From contig QUKC01000006.1 of NCBI GenBank assembly GCA_003481005.1, positions 82,825 through 146,824 of the forward strand: a stretch of 64,000 bases of DNA, given 5' to 3'. Each line of letters starts with the position of its first letter. Positions within the stretch are counted from its first letter, which is position 1. The position numbers and the translations under genes are program-made. Below the pieces are notes generated by a model. It saw nothing but the letters and a program-made list of their open reading frames with translations, did not search any database and was not told the origin of the DNA. The DNA is from Firmicutes bacterium TM09-10. Lineage in GTDB: Bacteria > Bacillota > Clostridia > Lachnospirales > Lachnospiraceae. This document shows, in pieces, positions 50,985-58,968 of this stretch.

Positions 50985-52100
50985 ATGAAAAAGTTTGGTT
51001 CCCTGCTGATGAGCGCCCTGCTGTGCGCATCCCTGCTCGCAGGCTGCTCATCTTCCGCTTCCGTTTCGCAAAGCACCGTTCCCGAAACCATCAGCACTGC
51101 CGAAGGCGCTATCGAAACCGGCTCCGAGGAAGTTTCTTTAGAAGAAATGACTGCTGCCAAAACAGAGACCTCGACCGAAGCCCTGGAGGAAAGCTCTGAC
51201 GACACCGTTGTCCGCATAGGCGGTCTCAAGGGTCCTACCACAATGGGACTGGTCAAGCTCATGGACGATGTCCAAAACGGCACTGCCGCAAATAACTACG
51301 AATTCACAATGGTGACCGCTGCCGACGAACTGACCGGTCTGGTTGCTTCCGGCAAGATCGACATCGCCCTGCTGCCCGCAAACGTCGCTTCTGTCCTGTA
51401 TCACAAGACAGAGGGTAAAGTTTCCGTGATCGATATCAACACCCTCGGCGTTTTATATCTGGTATCCGGCGATTCTTCTATCAGCTCGATTGAAAACCTG
51501 TCCGGCAAAACCGTTTATCTGCCCGGCAAAGGCACAACCCCGGAATATGTGCTCCGCTATCTGATCTCTGCATCCGGTCTTTCCGGCGAAGCCGTGACCC
51601 TCGAATTTAAGTCCGAGGCATCCGAGGTTGCCGCAGTTCTCGCAGAAGATCCCAATGCGATCGGTCTGCTTCCACAACCTTTTGTAACTGCTGCCATCGC
51701 ACAGAACGACAGCCTGTCCGTTGTCCTTGACCTGACAAAAGTATGGGACAGCCTGCAGGAGGATGGTTCCAACAGCCGTCTCGTGACCGGCGTTTCAATC
51801 GTCAACAACGAGTTTTTAGCCGCACACAAAGATCTTGTAGATACGTTTTTAACGGAGCACGAGGCTTCGATCGCCTATACTGCAGCCGATCCTGAAGGTG
51901 CTGCTGCCCTGATCGAAAAGGCAGGCATCGTCGCAAAAGCTGCCATCGCACAGAAAGCATTGCCCGCCTGCAACATCACCTATCTCGACGGACAGGACAT
52001 GAAGGATGCGTTAAACGGCTATCTGTCCGTACTGCTTTCGCAGAACCCACAGTCCGTTGGCGGTTCCCTGCCGGAGGATGATTTCTATTATCTGCGGTAA
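50985..52100 (+). CDS. ABC importer solute-binding lipoprotein, NitT/TauT-like
   Basis: 371 residues; ATG at 50985 with AAGGAG eight bases upstream (50979 also possible). Signal peptide MKKFGSLLMSALLCASLLAGC with Cys as lipid anchor, a Ser/Glu/Thr linker to ~65, then a two-lobed type II fold: VRIGGLKGPTTMGLVKLMDD, DIALLPANVASVLYHKTEGK, LSGKTVYLPGKGTTPEYVLR. Proteins of this class bind sulfonates, nitrate, thiamine precursors or bicarbonate. The ligand here is unknown. Confidence 0.88.
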   Translation: MKKFGSLLMSALLCASLLAGCSSSASVSQSTVPETISTAEGAIETGSEEVSLEEMTAAKTETSTEALEESSDDTVVRIGGLKGPTTMGLVKLMDDVQNGTAANNYEFTMVTAADELTGLVASGKIDIALLPANVASVLYHKTEGKVSVIDINTLGVLYLVSGDSSISSIENLSGKTVYLPGKGTTPEYVLRYLISASGLSGEAVTLEFKSEASEVAAVLAEDPNAIGLLPQPFVTAAIAQNDSLSVVLDLTKVWDSLQEDGSNSRLVTGVSIVNNEFLAAHKDLVDTFLTEHEASIAYTAADPEGAAALIEKAGIVAKAAIAQKALPACNITYLDGQDMKDALNGYLSVLLSQNPQSVGGSLPEDDFYYLR

Positions 52101-52103
52101 AAA

Positions 52104-52198
52104 AATGTGCTTCGGCAACCATCTACCCTTGCGCCGAGTGCGCATCCTCGCGGAGCGTTTCTTATCATATGGAAACAAAGTTTCCATATGATAAGAAG
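52104..52198. repeat. Modular hairpin repeat family B, copy 2 (internally deleted)
   Basis: Begins AATGTGC, then lacks the modules up to GGTTGC and resumes GGCAACCATCTACCCTTGCG. The long hairpin is CTTATCATATGGAAAC/GTTTCCATATGATAAG, perfect, with a G-C to A-T exchange on both arms relative to copy 1. It begins three bases after the binding-protein stop. Confidence 0.85.
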
Positions 52199-52200
52199 TT

Positions 52201-52243
52201 ACAGCTGCATCCCGCGCTTTTGCGTGCGGCTGCAGCTGTTTTG
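52201..52243 (+). terminator. Hairpin/weak terminator between binding protein and permease
   Basis: ACAGCTGCA and TGCAGCTGT pair with an inner CCGC/GCGG stem, followed by TTTTGAT. It may reduce permease-ATPase expression relative to the binding protein. Confidence 0.55.
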
Positions 52244-52259
52244 ATATGGAGCATTTTTT

Positions 52260-53036
52260 ATGAATAGAAAAAAAGGATTCCCGAAACTTTTCAAAAAGAT
52301 TGGCATATATGCGTTCTGGATGCTTGTCTGGCAGCTGCTCGCCGTTTTCTTTCACAATGATATCCTGCTCGTCGGCCCGGAAAAAACGCTTCGGACCTTT
52401 TTTTCATGTCTGATCACCGCCGGGTTCTGGCGTTCCATCTGGTTTTCGATTTCCCGCATCTGCGTTGGATTTTTCCTCGCCATGCTATTCGGCATCCTGA
52501 CCGGAGCGCTCTCCTGCCGCTTCCGGATTGTCGGGGAATTTCTGGAACCGCCAATTCAGTTTATGAAATCTATCCCGGTCGCGTCATTTGTCATCCTCGC
52601 CCTGATCTGGACCGGTTCGAAAAACCTTTCGATCCTGATTTCTTTCCTGGTTGCCTATCCGATTCTGCACATCAACACGGTCAGCGGCTTAAAAAGCACC
52701 GACCCTAAACTTTTGGAAATGGCGCAGGTTTTTCGTGTTCCTTTCCATAAAAAAGTCTTTTACCTGTACCGTCCGGCGCTGTCTCCCTATCTGATCAGCG
52801 CCTGTAAATCGGCGCTCGGCATGGCATTTAAATCCGGCATCGCCGCTGAGGTTATCGGTGTCCCCGACTTTTCCATCGGTGCAAACCTCTATGAAGCAAA
52901 AATTTATCTCGACACGGCTTCTTTGTTTGCCTGGACGCTCGCGATCATTCTTATCGCCTCCTGTTTTGAAAAAATTCTGCTCCGGCTCATGACTGCTGCC
53001 GGCGGAAAGGGGAACACTGTTCATGAAAAACAATGA
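52260..53036 (+). CDS. ABC importer permease, SsuC/TauC-like
   Basis: 258 residues with six membrane helices. The EAA docking loop is ELLEMAQVFRVPFHKKVFYLY (cited in part as MAQVFRVPFHKK), and IQFMKSIPVASFVILALIW matches the family. ATG at 52260 with GGAG upstream. It is separated from its binding protein by a repeat and a hairpin, and overlaps the ATPase by 14 bp. Confidence 0.88.
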   Translation: MNRKKGFPKLFKKIGIYAFWMLVWQLLAVFFHNDILLVGPEKTLRTFFSCLITAGFWRSIWFSISRICVGFFLAMLFGILTGALSCRFRIVGEFLEPPIQFMKSIPVASFVILALIWTGSKNLSILISFLVAYPILHINTVSGLKSTDPKLLEMAQVFRVPFHKKVFYLYRPALSPYLISACKSALGMAFKSGIAAEVIGVPDFSIGANLYEAKIYLDTASLFAWTLAIILIASCFEKILLRLMTAAGGKGNTVHEKQ

Positions 53037-53625
53037 TCTGATTCTGCAAAAGCTTTCCAAATCCTATCACGGACAGGTCGTCTTTTCCGATCTAAGCCTC
53101 GCGCTTTCTCCCGGAAACGCCTATTGTCTCATGGCTCCGTCCGGCACAGGAAAAACAACGCTTTTTCGCATCCTGATGGGTCTGGAAACACCGGACAGCG
53201 GCACAATAGATGGACTAAAAAATCTCAAAATTTCCGCTGTTTTTCAGGAGGATCGGCTGCTGGAGGGCTACGATGTCCTGACAAATCTCCGTTTTGTGTG
53301 CAGGCAGCGCCTTTCCGACGCAGAACTTTCTGCCTACGCTGCAACCCTTTTGCCGCAAAATGCCCTGTCCCAGCCGGTATGCGAATTTTCCGGCGGCATG
53401 AAGCGCCGATTGTCTTTGCTGCGCGCCCTGCTCGTTCCCTTCGACCTTTTAATTTTAGATGAACCCTTCAACGGTCTGGACAGCGAAAACCGCAAAAAAG
53501 CAGCTGCGCTCGTCTGCAACCGCGCACAGGACAAAATTCTTCTGTTTGCTGCTCATACAAAAGAGGACGCTGCGCTTTTGGGTGCAGAAATTCTCTGCCC
53601 GTTCGATTCCTATTGTTCTGTGTAA
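53023..53625 (+). CDS. ABC importer ATP-binding protein, SsuB/TauB-like (short)
   Basis: 200 residues, shorter than the ~250 of SsuB/TauB because the C-terminal tail is missing. Walker A APSGTGKTT, Q-loop AVFQEDRLLEGYDVLTNL (the SsuB-type QED), signature FSGGMKRR, Walker B LLILDEPFNGLD and H-loop AAHT. All catalytic parts are present. Completes the importer. Confidence 0.9.
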   Translation: MKNNDLILQKLSKSYHGQVVFSDLSLALSPGNAYCLMAPSGTGKTTLFRILMGLETPDSGTIDGLKNLKISAVFQEDRLLEGYDVLTNLRFVCRQRLSDAELSAYAATLLPQNALSQPVCEFSGGMKRRLSLLRALLVPFDLLILDEPFNGLDSENRKKAAALVCNRAQDKILLFAAHTKEDAALLGAEILCPFDSYCSV

Positions 53626-53666
53626 ATCAGTCGTTCCAAAGGAAACTAAAATGACAAAAATTTCCA

Positions 53667-53695
53667 TTATAATTCCCTGTATCCGGAACATACTA
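53667..53695 (+). promoter_or_regulatory. Probable sigma-G (forespore) promoter of the SASP gene
   Basis: TTATA (53667-53671), 17-bp spacer, CATACTA (53689-53695). The -10 fits CATNHTA fully, and the -35 has four of five matches to GHATR. Confidence 0.55.
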
Positions 53696-53701
53696 AGCTC
53701 A

Positions 53702-53793
53702 AGATAAGCAAATGTGACACTGATCCATCGACCGGACAGGCAGCTGCAGAGCCAACGTTCCATCCGATGACAGAGTCTCTGCAGCTTATCTGA
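53702..53793 (+). promoter_or_regulatory. Structured leader of the SASP mRNA
   Basis: AGATAAGC (53702-53709) can pair with GCTTATCT near 53785-53792, and AGCTGCAGAG with CTCTGCAGCT just inside. The result is a ~90-nt folded leader starting at about +1. Confidence 0.5.
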
Positions 53794-53828
53794 AACCCAA
53801 CAGCAGAAAATAATGGAGGTGACTAATC

Positions 53829-54035
53829 ATGGCAACGAATTCTGGTAAATCCAACAGAGTGGAAGTTCCTGAGGCGAAGGCCGCACTGGAACGCTTCAAA
53901 ACTGAGGTTGCGTCCGAGCTGGGCGTCAACTTAAAGGAAGGCTACAATGGTGACCTGACTTCCAAGGAAGCCGGCTCCATCGGCGGCGAGATGGTTCGCA
54001 GAATGATCAAGAAGCAGGAAGAATCCATGAAATAA
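53829..54035 (+). CDS. Alpha/beta-type small acid-soluble spore protein
   Basis: 68 residues, ATG after AATGGAGGTGACTAATC. Core SASP motifs NRVEVPEAKAALERFKTEVASELGV (quoted as EAKAALERFK and TEVASELGV, the latter holding the Gpr cleavage site) and GDLTSKEAGSIGGEMVRRMI. It coats and protects forespore DNA. The protease that degrades it, Gpr, is encoded 3.2 kb away. Its presence is direct evidence for endospore formation. Confidence 0.96.
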   Translation: MATNSGKSNRVEVPEAKAALERFKTEVASELGVNLKEGYNGDLTSKEAGSIGGEMVRRMIKKQEESMK

Positions 54036-54078
54036 AGAGCATTTCATGAAATAAAGATCATTTCATGAATAAAAAATA
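54024..54078. repeat. Short tandem repeat at the SASP 3' end
   Basis: Three imperfect ~20-bp units CATGAAATAAAGAGCATTT, CATGAAATAAAGATCATTT and CATGAATAAAAAATAATTT; the first contains the SASP stop codon. Confidence 0.6.
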
Positions 54079-54082
54079 ATTT

Positions 54083-54120
54083 CAGCCGTCCGGTAAATAT
54101 CTGCCGGGCGGCTGTTTTGG
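54083..54120 (+). terminator. Terminator after the SASP gene
   Basis: CAGCCGTCCGGTA with its complement TGCCGGGCGGCTG, then TTTTGGTTTG. Confidence 0.75.
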
Positions 54121-54147
54121 TTTGTTCTTAATTAAAAGGACGGTGCG

Positions 54148-55569
54148 CTATGCCGTCTGTTTTTTCTTTCTGCGCTGCGCCATCTGCTCGTGGAATTCTT
54201 CGAGGGTCGCGCGCCCTTCCTGTGTAACCGGTTTGACCCATTTGCCGCTCGCAGTATAGCATAGCTCGAACACCAGACGGATCAGCTCATCTGTATACAA
54301 AAAGGCGAACACGGCCAGGAACGGCAGATGCAGAACCATGCCTGCAACCCAGGTTGCAGGTACACTGATCGTATACAGACAGATAATTTCCAAAACGGTT
54401 CCGAAAATTGCCTCGCCGCCTGCGCGGTAACAGGTATTCATAATGTAGTTACAGGTTCGCACGGTTCCCGCTGCCAAATAAATGAGCAGCATATACTTGC
54501 CATATTCCATAGCCTCTGCTCCTAATCCGAACAAAGACAACAGCGGGCGGTTGAAGATCACACCAACCAGACAGATACCAAATGTGATCGCCGGGCAGAG
54601 GATCGTGAACCCTTTCACATACTGATAGCCCTTCATATGCCGTCCTGCACCAATCTCCTTGCCGACCACAACGCTGCTGGCATCCGCCAGTCCTCCGAAG
54701 AAGGCATAAACAAAGCCCTCCAGAACACGGAACGCTGCCATTGCGGCGATCGCACTCTCCGACTGTCTTCCGATCACGATATTGATCAGCATCTGACCGA
54801 TGCCGTAAAACAGCTCATTGCACAGAATCGGAAAACATTTGGACAGATAGGTTCCGGCAAATCCTTCTCCCCAGTGGAACATTTCCTGTACATGCAGGGT
54901 AACCGTCTCTTTATCTTTCAGCAAAAACACTGTCAGGATGATCAGATTGACAATGCCGGAAACCAGCGTGCCTACCGCCGCGCCTGCCGCTCCCATTTGC
55001 GGCATGCCAAACCGTCCGTAGATCAGAATCCAGTTCAGGACAAAATTGACTACCAGCGCAACTGCGGAAGAAACGAGGGGAATCTTGACGCGCTCCGTCG
55101 CCCGCATCAGAAAGCTGATGATCACCGCCAGTACCTGCAGCGGATAAGCAAAGCCAACGATCCGGATATAGGGAATCGCCACCTCTATAATATTTTTCTT
55201 ATCTGTATAAATCCCAAGCAAAAATTCCGGCTTTGTCACCGCTACTGCTCCGAACAAAAGACCGACAAGCAGCATAAAGCTCATGGAAAGCCCAAAGGTT
55301 TTGTTGATACCCTTTTCACTTTTGGCACCCCAATACTGGGAAAAGAACAAAAGCGCGCCTCCTGCAAATCCGAAATAGCAGGAGAAAAACAGCGACGAAA
55401 TCTGCGAGCAGATGCCGACCGCCGCGACCGATAGCTCTCCCATGCTTCCGATCATGATCGTATCCACCATGCTCGCCGTCGTAGACAATAAATTCTGAAA
55501 CGCGATCGGCAGTGCAATGGTATAGACTGCCTGTGCAAATACGTTCCAGCTGATTCTTTTCTCTCTCAT
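54148..55569 (-). CDS. MATE-family multidrug/cation antiporter
   Basis: 473 residues, 12 membrane helices in two halves. Recognisable stretches: AFQNLLSTTASMVDTIMIGS in TM1-2, GAAGAAVGTLVSGIVNLIIL, and SVVVGKEIGAGRHMKGYQYV at the start of the second half. DinF/NorM-like MATE exporter; substrate unknown. It follows spoIIP by 133 bp. Start at 55569 has AAGGGGT upstream. The C-terminal tail is basic. Confidence 0.92.
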   Translation of the reverse strand: MREKRISWNVFAQAVYTIALPIAFQNLLSTTASMVDTIMIGSMGELSVAAVGICSQISSLFFSCYFGFAGGALLFFSQYWGAKSEKGINKTFGLSMSFMLLVGLLFGAVAVTKPEFLLGIYTDKKNIIEVAIPYIRIVGFAYPLQVLAVIISFLMRATERVKIPLVSSAVALVVNFVLNWILIYGRFGMPQMGAAGAAVGTLVSGIVNLIILTVFLLKDKETVTLHVQEMFHWGEGFAGTYLSKCFPILCNELFYGIGQMLINIVIGRQSESAIAAMAAFRVLEGFVYAFFGGLADASSVVVGKEIGAGRHMKGYQYVKGFTILCPAITFGICLVGVIFNRPLLSLFGLGAEAMEYGKYMLLIYLAAGTVRTCNYIMNTCYRAGGEAIFGTVLEIICLYTISVPATWVAGMVLHLPFLAVFAFLYTDELIRLVFELCYTASGKWVKPVTQEGRATLEEFHEQMAQRRKKKQTA

Positions 55570-55613
55570 CTAATACCCCTTATCTGTCGTATTTTTGTCG
55601 ATGGCATCCCCTC

Positions 55614-55645
55614 AGTATATCATCAGAATGAAAACTCCAATGCCG
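55614..55645 (-). promoter_or_regulatory. Possible promoter of the MATE gene
   Basis: Minus strand extended -10 TGATATACT (TATACT at 55619-55614); TTGGAG lies upstream at a short spacing of 15 bp. Confidence 0.4.
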
Positions 55646-55702
55646 TTCTGCGCCCATCCGCCGGACATTGCAAAACAGGAGACTATTGTTCTCATTTTAC
55701 TC

Positions 55703-57103
55703 TCATCCTTTCTCCGGATCAAGCGTAAAATCTGTTTTTCCCGACAATTCCAGATCCAGCATCTGCGCCAGTGGAACACAGGAATTCATACACTCCTCAT
55801 AGGTGTTGGTCTGCGCCCCCATTTCAATCAGCAGATACCTCTGCTTTAAGTGCATGTTGTAACGGTAGCCTTTCAAATAAATCCTGCGGGTCAGCCCCGG
55901 GTAATACTCGTTGCACAGCACCTGCATCTGGAACGAAAATGCGAGATTATCCGCAATATTTTTATTCGGAAGCGAATCAATGTCCCCGAGCCGTCTCGTT
56001 CTGGACAGTCCGTTGAAAAACATGAAGCGCGCCATTTTTTTGCCGCCGATCTCCGTCACGAGCCGCGTTCCTTCTGCCACTTCGTCCCGGTGCAGGTCGA
56101 TCACCACCTCAATCGACGGGTTTTCCTTCAAAATCGCTTCCAATGCCGGAAGGGAATTGGAATAGGCATAATCCCTTTTTTCCACGTCATACTGTCCCAT
56201 ATGATGCATCACGTTATAGCCATACTGTTTGCGAAGAATTTCCGCCAGCACCTCCCCGACGCCCATAATTCCGGTCTGCGCGTTTCCCGGAATCGAATCG
56301 GCAAAGGTTTCCTGCGAATGGGTATGATAAATCAAAATCTGCGGCTGGTCGTCCGTCCGCTTCTGTACGGAAAGCACCCTGCCAAGCAGCGCCTTTTGAT
56401 TCAGCTGCGTCTCGTCCGCCGCGGTTGCCGGATCGATCGCATAAAATTCCCGCACCAGCGCATCATAACTCGTAAGCTCCGACCAGTTGTAAGTACGCTG
56501 CTTCTCCGGGAGAGAGGCTGTAAAATCGCCTATGCCGGAGCTATTTGCTGTGTCGCCGGTTTCGTTTTGACTATCGCCAGGTCTGGTTTCGATCCCGCCG
56601 CTGCTTTGCCCTTCGCGGTCGGATGCAGCACTGCTCCCGTCGGTTTCGCTGCCGTCCGCCACGCCGTTTTGTCCGCTTTTTCGTCCGCCCGCCTGCTCAT
56701 TTTCCAACCGTGCAAGCTCTTCAAGCGATAGGTTCCTGCCATCCGTCGGCGCATTTTTTTCTGTATCGTCACCGCTCATCCCGGTGTATTCGTCTCTCCC
56801 TTCCGCCAGCAGAATCTTTTCCACCATATCAGAATTTTCCTGCGCCAGCTGCGCGGTTTTTGTTTTGCTCTGATAACCGAGAAACGGAAAAATCCATCCG
56901 GACACAGAGAGCCTGCCGTTGTCCCCTGCCGCTGCGATCACCGGACAGAGGGTATTTAAAAGCTCCAGCTCTGCATTCTCCGTCAAAAGCTCCCTGAAAT
57001 TTCGTTCCTCTGCGCGCGGAAACGTAAGAAAAACAATTCCGGCTATCACAATGGCGATTACTGCCCGATATCTGTTTTTTTTCGGTCTGTCTTTTTTCCC
57101 CAT
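55703..57103 (-). CDS. spoIIP: Stage II sporulation protein P (peptidoglycan amidase/endopeptidase)
   Basis: 466 residues from MGKKDRPKK (57103); 57121 is also open. One N-terminal membrane helix (IAIVIAGIVFLTF), a long low-complexity linker (~120-200, Ser/Gly/Asp/Glu), and the SpoIIP amidase domain from ~245: ILIYHTHSQETFAD (zinc His), EVVIDLHRDEV (His/Asp/Glu) and LIEMGAQTNTYEE. It degrades septal peptidoglycan during engulfment, together with SpoIID and SpoIIM. Downstream of gpr as in Bacillus. Confidence 0.93.
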   Translation of the reverse strand: MGKKDRPKKNRYRAVIAIVIAGIVFLTFPRAEERNFRELLTENAELELLNTLCPVIAAAGDNGRLSVSGWIFPFLGYQSKTKTAQLAQENSDMVEKILLAEGRDEYTGMSGDDTEKNAPTDGRNLSLEELARLENEQAGGRKSGQNGVADGSETDGSSAASDREGQSSGGIETRPGDSQNETGDTANSSGIGDFTASLPEKQRTYNWSELTSYDALVREFYAIDPATAADETQLNQKALLGRVLSVQKRTDDQPQILIYHTHSQETFADSIPGNAQTGIMGVGEVLAEILRKQYGYNVMHHMGQYDVEKRDYAYSNSLPALEAILKENPSIEVVIDLHRDEVAEGTRLVTEIGGKKMARFMFFNGLSRTRRLGDIDSLPNKNIADNLAFSFQMQVLCNEYYPGLTRRIYLKGYRYNMHLKQRYLLIEMGAQTNTYEECMNSCVPLAQMLDLELSGKTDFTLDPEKG

Positions 57104-57133
57104 GCTGCAATATATGCGCACAGGAAGGCTGGA

Positions 57134-57274
57134 ATCACTTTTCCCGGCTCAGTACCTGATTGGTTCGCCATCACTTTTCCTAACCAAGCACCTGGCTGGT
57201 TCGTAATCACCCTTCCGGATTCAATGCCGGTTGGTTCGCTATCACCCTTCCGGGTTCAGCGCCCGGTTGATTCC
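57134..57274. repeat. Four tandem ~35-bp repeats at the 3' end of gpr
   Basis: Units start at 57134, 57170, 57206 and 57241 (lengths 36, 36, 35, 34) and share ATCAC..TTCC..., ending GGTTCG or GGTTGATTC. The last unit encodes the C-terminus and stop of gpr; the other three lie in the gap before spoIIP. Confidence 0.8.
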
Positions 57275-58153
57275 ATCCGACACGATTTCGCTCAGATACA
57301 AAATTGTCTCATCGATGTCCTTTCCGGTCACATACATATTGTTCAGACCGGACAGTGCCTGTGGATGTTCGCGATTTTGAAGCAACGCAGAATCGTTTTC
57401 CCGTTCCATCTCCCGCAGCGCGTCTCCGACGATTGTCGCAGCATCCACTACCGTCGGCACACCAATCGCAAGCACCGGCACTCCCAGAGATTCCCCGGTC
57501 AGCGCATTTCTGTGGTTGCCGACCCCTGAACCCGGATAGATTCCTGCATCACTGATCTGGAACGTCCGGTTTAACCGCTTTGTACTACGCGCCGCAAGCG
57601 CATCGACAACCAGCACCAGATCCGGCTTTGTCTCCTTCACAACGCCCCGCACGATTTCTGCGCTCTCCATGCCTGTCTGCGCCATTACTCCGGGGACAAG
57701 ACAGCTGACGCGGTTCATTTTTTTCCGGTTATACGCTGCAGCGCCAAACTCGAGAATGATGTGCCGGTTAATAAACAGTCTGTCCGCCACCCGCGGTCCC
57801 AGCGCATCCGCCGTCACCTGCCGGTTTCCAAGCCCCACAACCAGCACGGATTTTTCAGTCTCCGGATCAGGAATCAGTTTCTGCAGCTGCACCGAAAGTT
57901 CCTTCGCTACCTCCTGCTGATACTCCTCCTCGTCGTTTCCAAGCTGTCCGGCTTCCAGTGTAACGTATGTTCCAATCGGTTTCCCCATAATTTTTGCGCC
58001 GTTTTTCGTCTCTATTTTTACCCGCGTCACCAAAATTCCCGTTTCCGGTCTGGTTTCTTCTTCCAGAATTACCCCGTGAATCTCAACGCCGGACTCCCGA
58101 ATCCGTTCCCCCTCTTCCAGTGCAAGATCTGTCCGAACGACAAAAATGCTCAT
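57242..58153 (-). CDS. gpr: Germination protease Gpr (SASP-specific endopeptidase)
   Basis: 303 residues; ATG at 58153, eight bases after GGAGG. It starts SIFVVRTDLALEEGE, a short propeptide of the kind removed by self-cleavage. Core motifs: VLVVGLGNRQVTADALGPRV, CLVPGVMAQTGMESAEIVRG, VLVVDALAARSTKRLNRTFQ, GIYPGSGVGNHR and GVPTVVDAATI. It degrades SASPs at germination to feed the outgrowing cell. Its tail is part of a tandem repeat array. Confidence 0.95.
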   Translation of the reverse strand: MSIFVVRTDLALEEGERIRESGVEIHGVILEEETRPETGILVTRVKIETKNGAKIMGKPIGTYVTLEAGQLGNDEEEYQQEVAKELSVQLQKLIPDPETEKSVLVVGLGNRQVTADALGPRVADRLFINRHIILEFGAAAYNRKKMNRVSCLVPGVMAQTGMESAEIVRGVVKETKPDLVLVVDALAARSTKRLNRTFQISDAGIYPGSGVGNHRNALTGESLGVPVLAIGVPTVVDAATIVGDALREMERENDSALLQNREHPQALSGLNNMYVTGKDIDETILYLSEIVSDGINRALNPEG

Positions 58154-58180
58154 TCGCATTCCCTCCTTCTAAGATTGTGT

Positions 58181-58386
58181 TTCTTACAGTTCACTCGCGC
58201 CATTCGCAATACAATAGAATGCACGCTTCGCGAACATTCTATTGTCATGAACCGCGCTTCGACGCTCTCCGCTGCTTCGCAGCTCATTTTTGCTCATAAA
58301 GTGGCGCTCCCTTCGTACCTTTTTGTAAGCAGATTTTCATGCGAGCATGAAATCTGCTTACAAACGGTACGAGTGAACTGTAAGAA
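58181..58386. repeat. 206-bp nested palindromic element containing family A copy 4
   Basis: Terminal arms TTCTTACAGTTCACTCG (58181-58197) and CGAGTGAACTGTAAGAA (58370-58386) are a perfect 17-bp inverted repeat. Inside are a reversed family A hairpin (58211-58249), GCTGC/GCAGC, and a long stem of CGTACC and TTTGTAAGCAGATTTCATG type sequence (58308-58370). No ORF. It fills most of the 390 bp between gpr and rpsT. Confidence 0.85.
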
Positions 58387-58425
58387 CTATATTCCCATTT
58401 TTTCCAAAAATCCAGAAAATATCTA

Positions 58426-58454
58426 TTGACAGAATTCTTTTCATCCAATAGAAT
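58426..58454 (+). promoter_or_regulatory. Promoter of rpsT
   Basis: TTGACA (58426-58431), 17-bp spacer, TAGAAT (58449-58454). Confidence 0.8.
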
Positions 58455-58547
58455 ACATATGTATGTTTGCATTAGAACGTCCGTGTCCGGCTTTAATGTA
58501 ATACGATACAGCACACATTTTTGGGTTAATTCATTGGAGGTATCATC

Positions 58548-58811
58548 GTGGCAAATATTAAATCTGCAAAGAAGAGAATTTTAGTAAACCAGACCAAGGC
58601 TGAAAGAAACAAAGCAATCAAATCTTCTGTTAAGACCGCTGTTAAGAAGGTTCGTGTTGCAATCGAAGCACAGGACAAGGAAGCTGCAAAGGCTGCACTG
58701 CTGAACGCAACCACAGTTATCGACAAGGCTGCTTCCAAGGGCGTATATCATAAAAACACCGCTTCCAGAAAGGTTTCCCGTCTGGCTAAAGCAGTAAACG
58801 AAATCGCTTAA
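58548..58811 (+). CDS. rpsT: 30S ribosomal protein S20
   Basis: 87 residues from a GTG start after TGGAGGTATCATC. Reads MANIKSAKKRILVNQTKAE, then RNKAIKSSVKTAVKKVR and the C-terminal GVYHKNTASRKVSRLAKAVN, full-length S20. It binds 16S rRNA early in assembly. Single-gene transcript between its own promoter and terminator. The ~85-nt leader could carry autoregulation, as in other bacteria, but I see no clear fold. Confidence 0.97.
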   Translation: MANIKSAKKRILVNQTKAERNKAIKSSVKTAVKKVRVAIEAQDKEAAKAALLNATTVIDKAASKGVYHKNTASRKVSRLAKAVNEIA

Positions 58812-58850
58812 TTTTGAAACGAATGAAACAGAATTAAAAAATTCTGTATG

Positions 58851-58890
58851 AAAAAGAGCAGTTCCCACCGTCACGGGGACTGCTCTTTTT
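58851..58890 (+). terminator. Terminator of rpsT
   Basis: AAAAAGAGCAGTTCCC and GGGGACTGCTCTTTTT pair; T-runs on both strands. Confidence 0.9.
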
Positions 58891-58968
58891 GTTATGGTGA
58901 CAAGGAAAATGCTCTGTGCAGGACAACATCCCTCCCTGATTACGCGGCTCAACAGACAGATCCCAGGC

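Noticed and set aside
58160..58260. Sigma-G -10 like CATTCTA inside the family A hairpin as the gpr promoter
   Set aside because: No acceptable -35 at 16-18 bp; CATTCTA occurs in most family A copies, including those with no sporulation gene.
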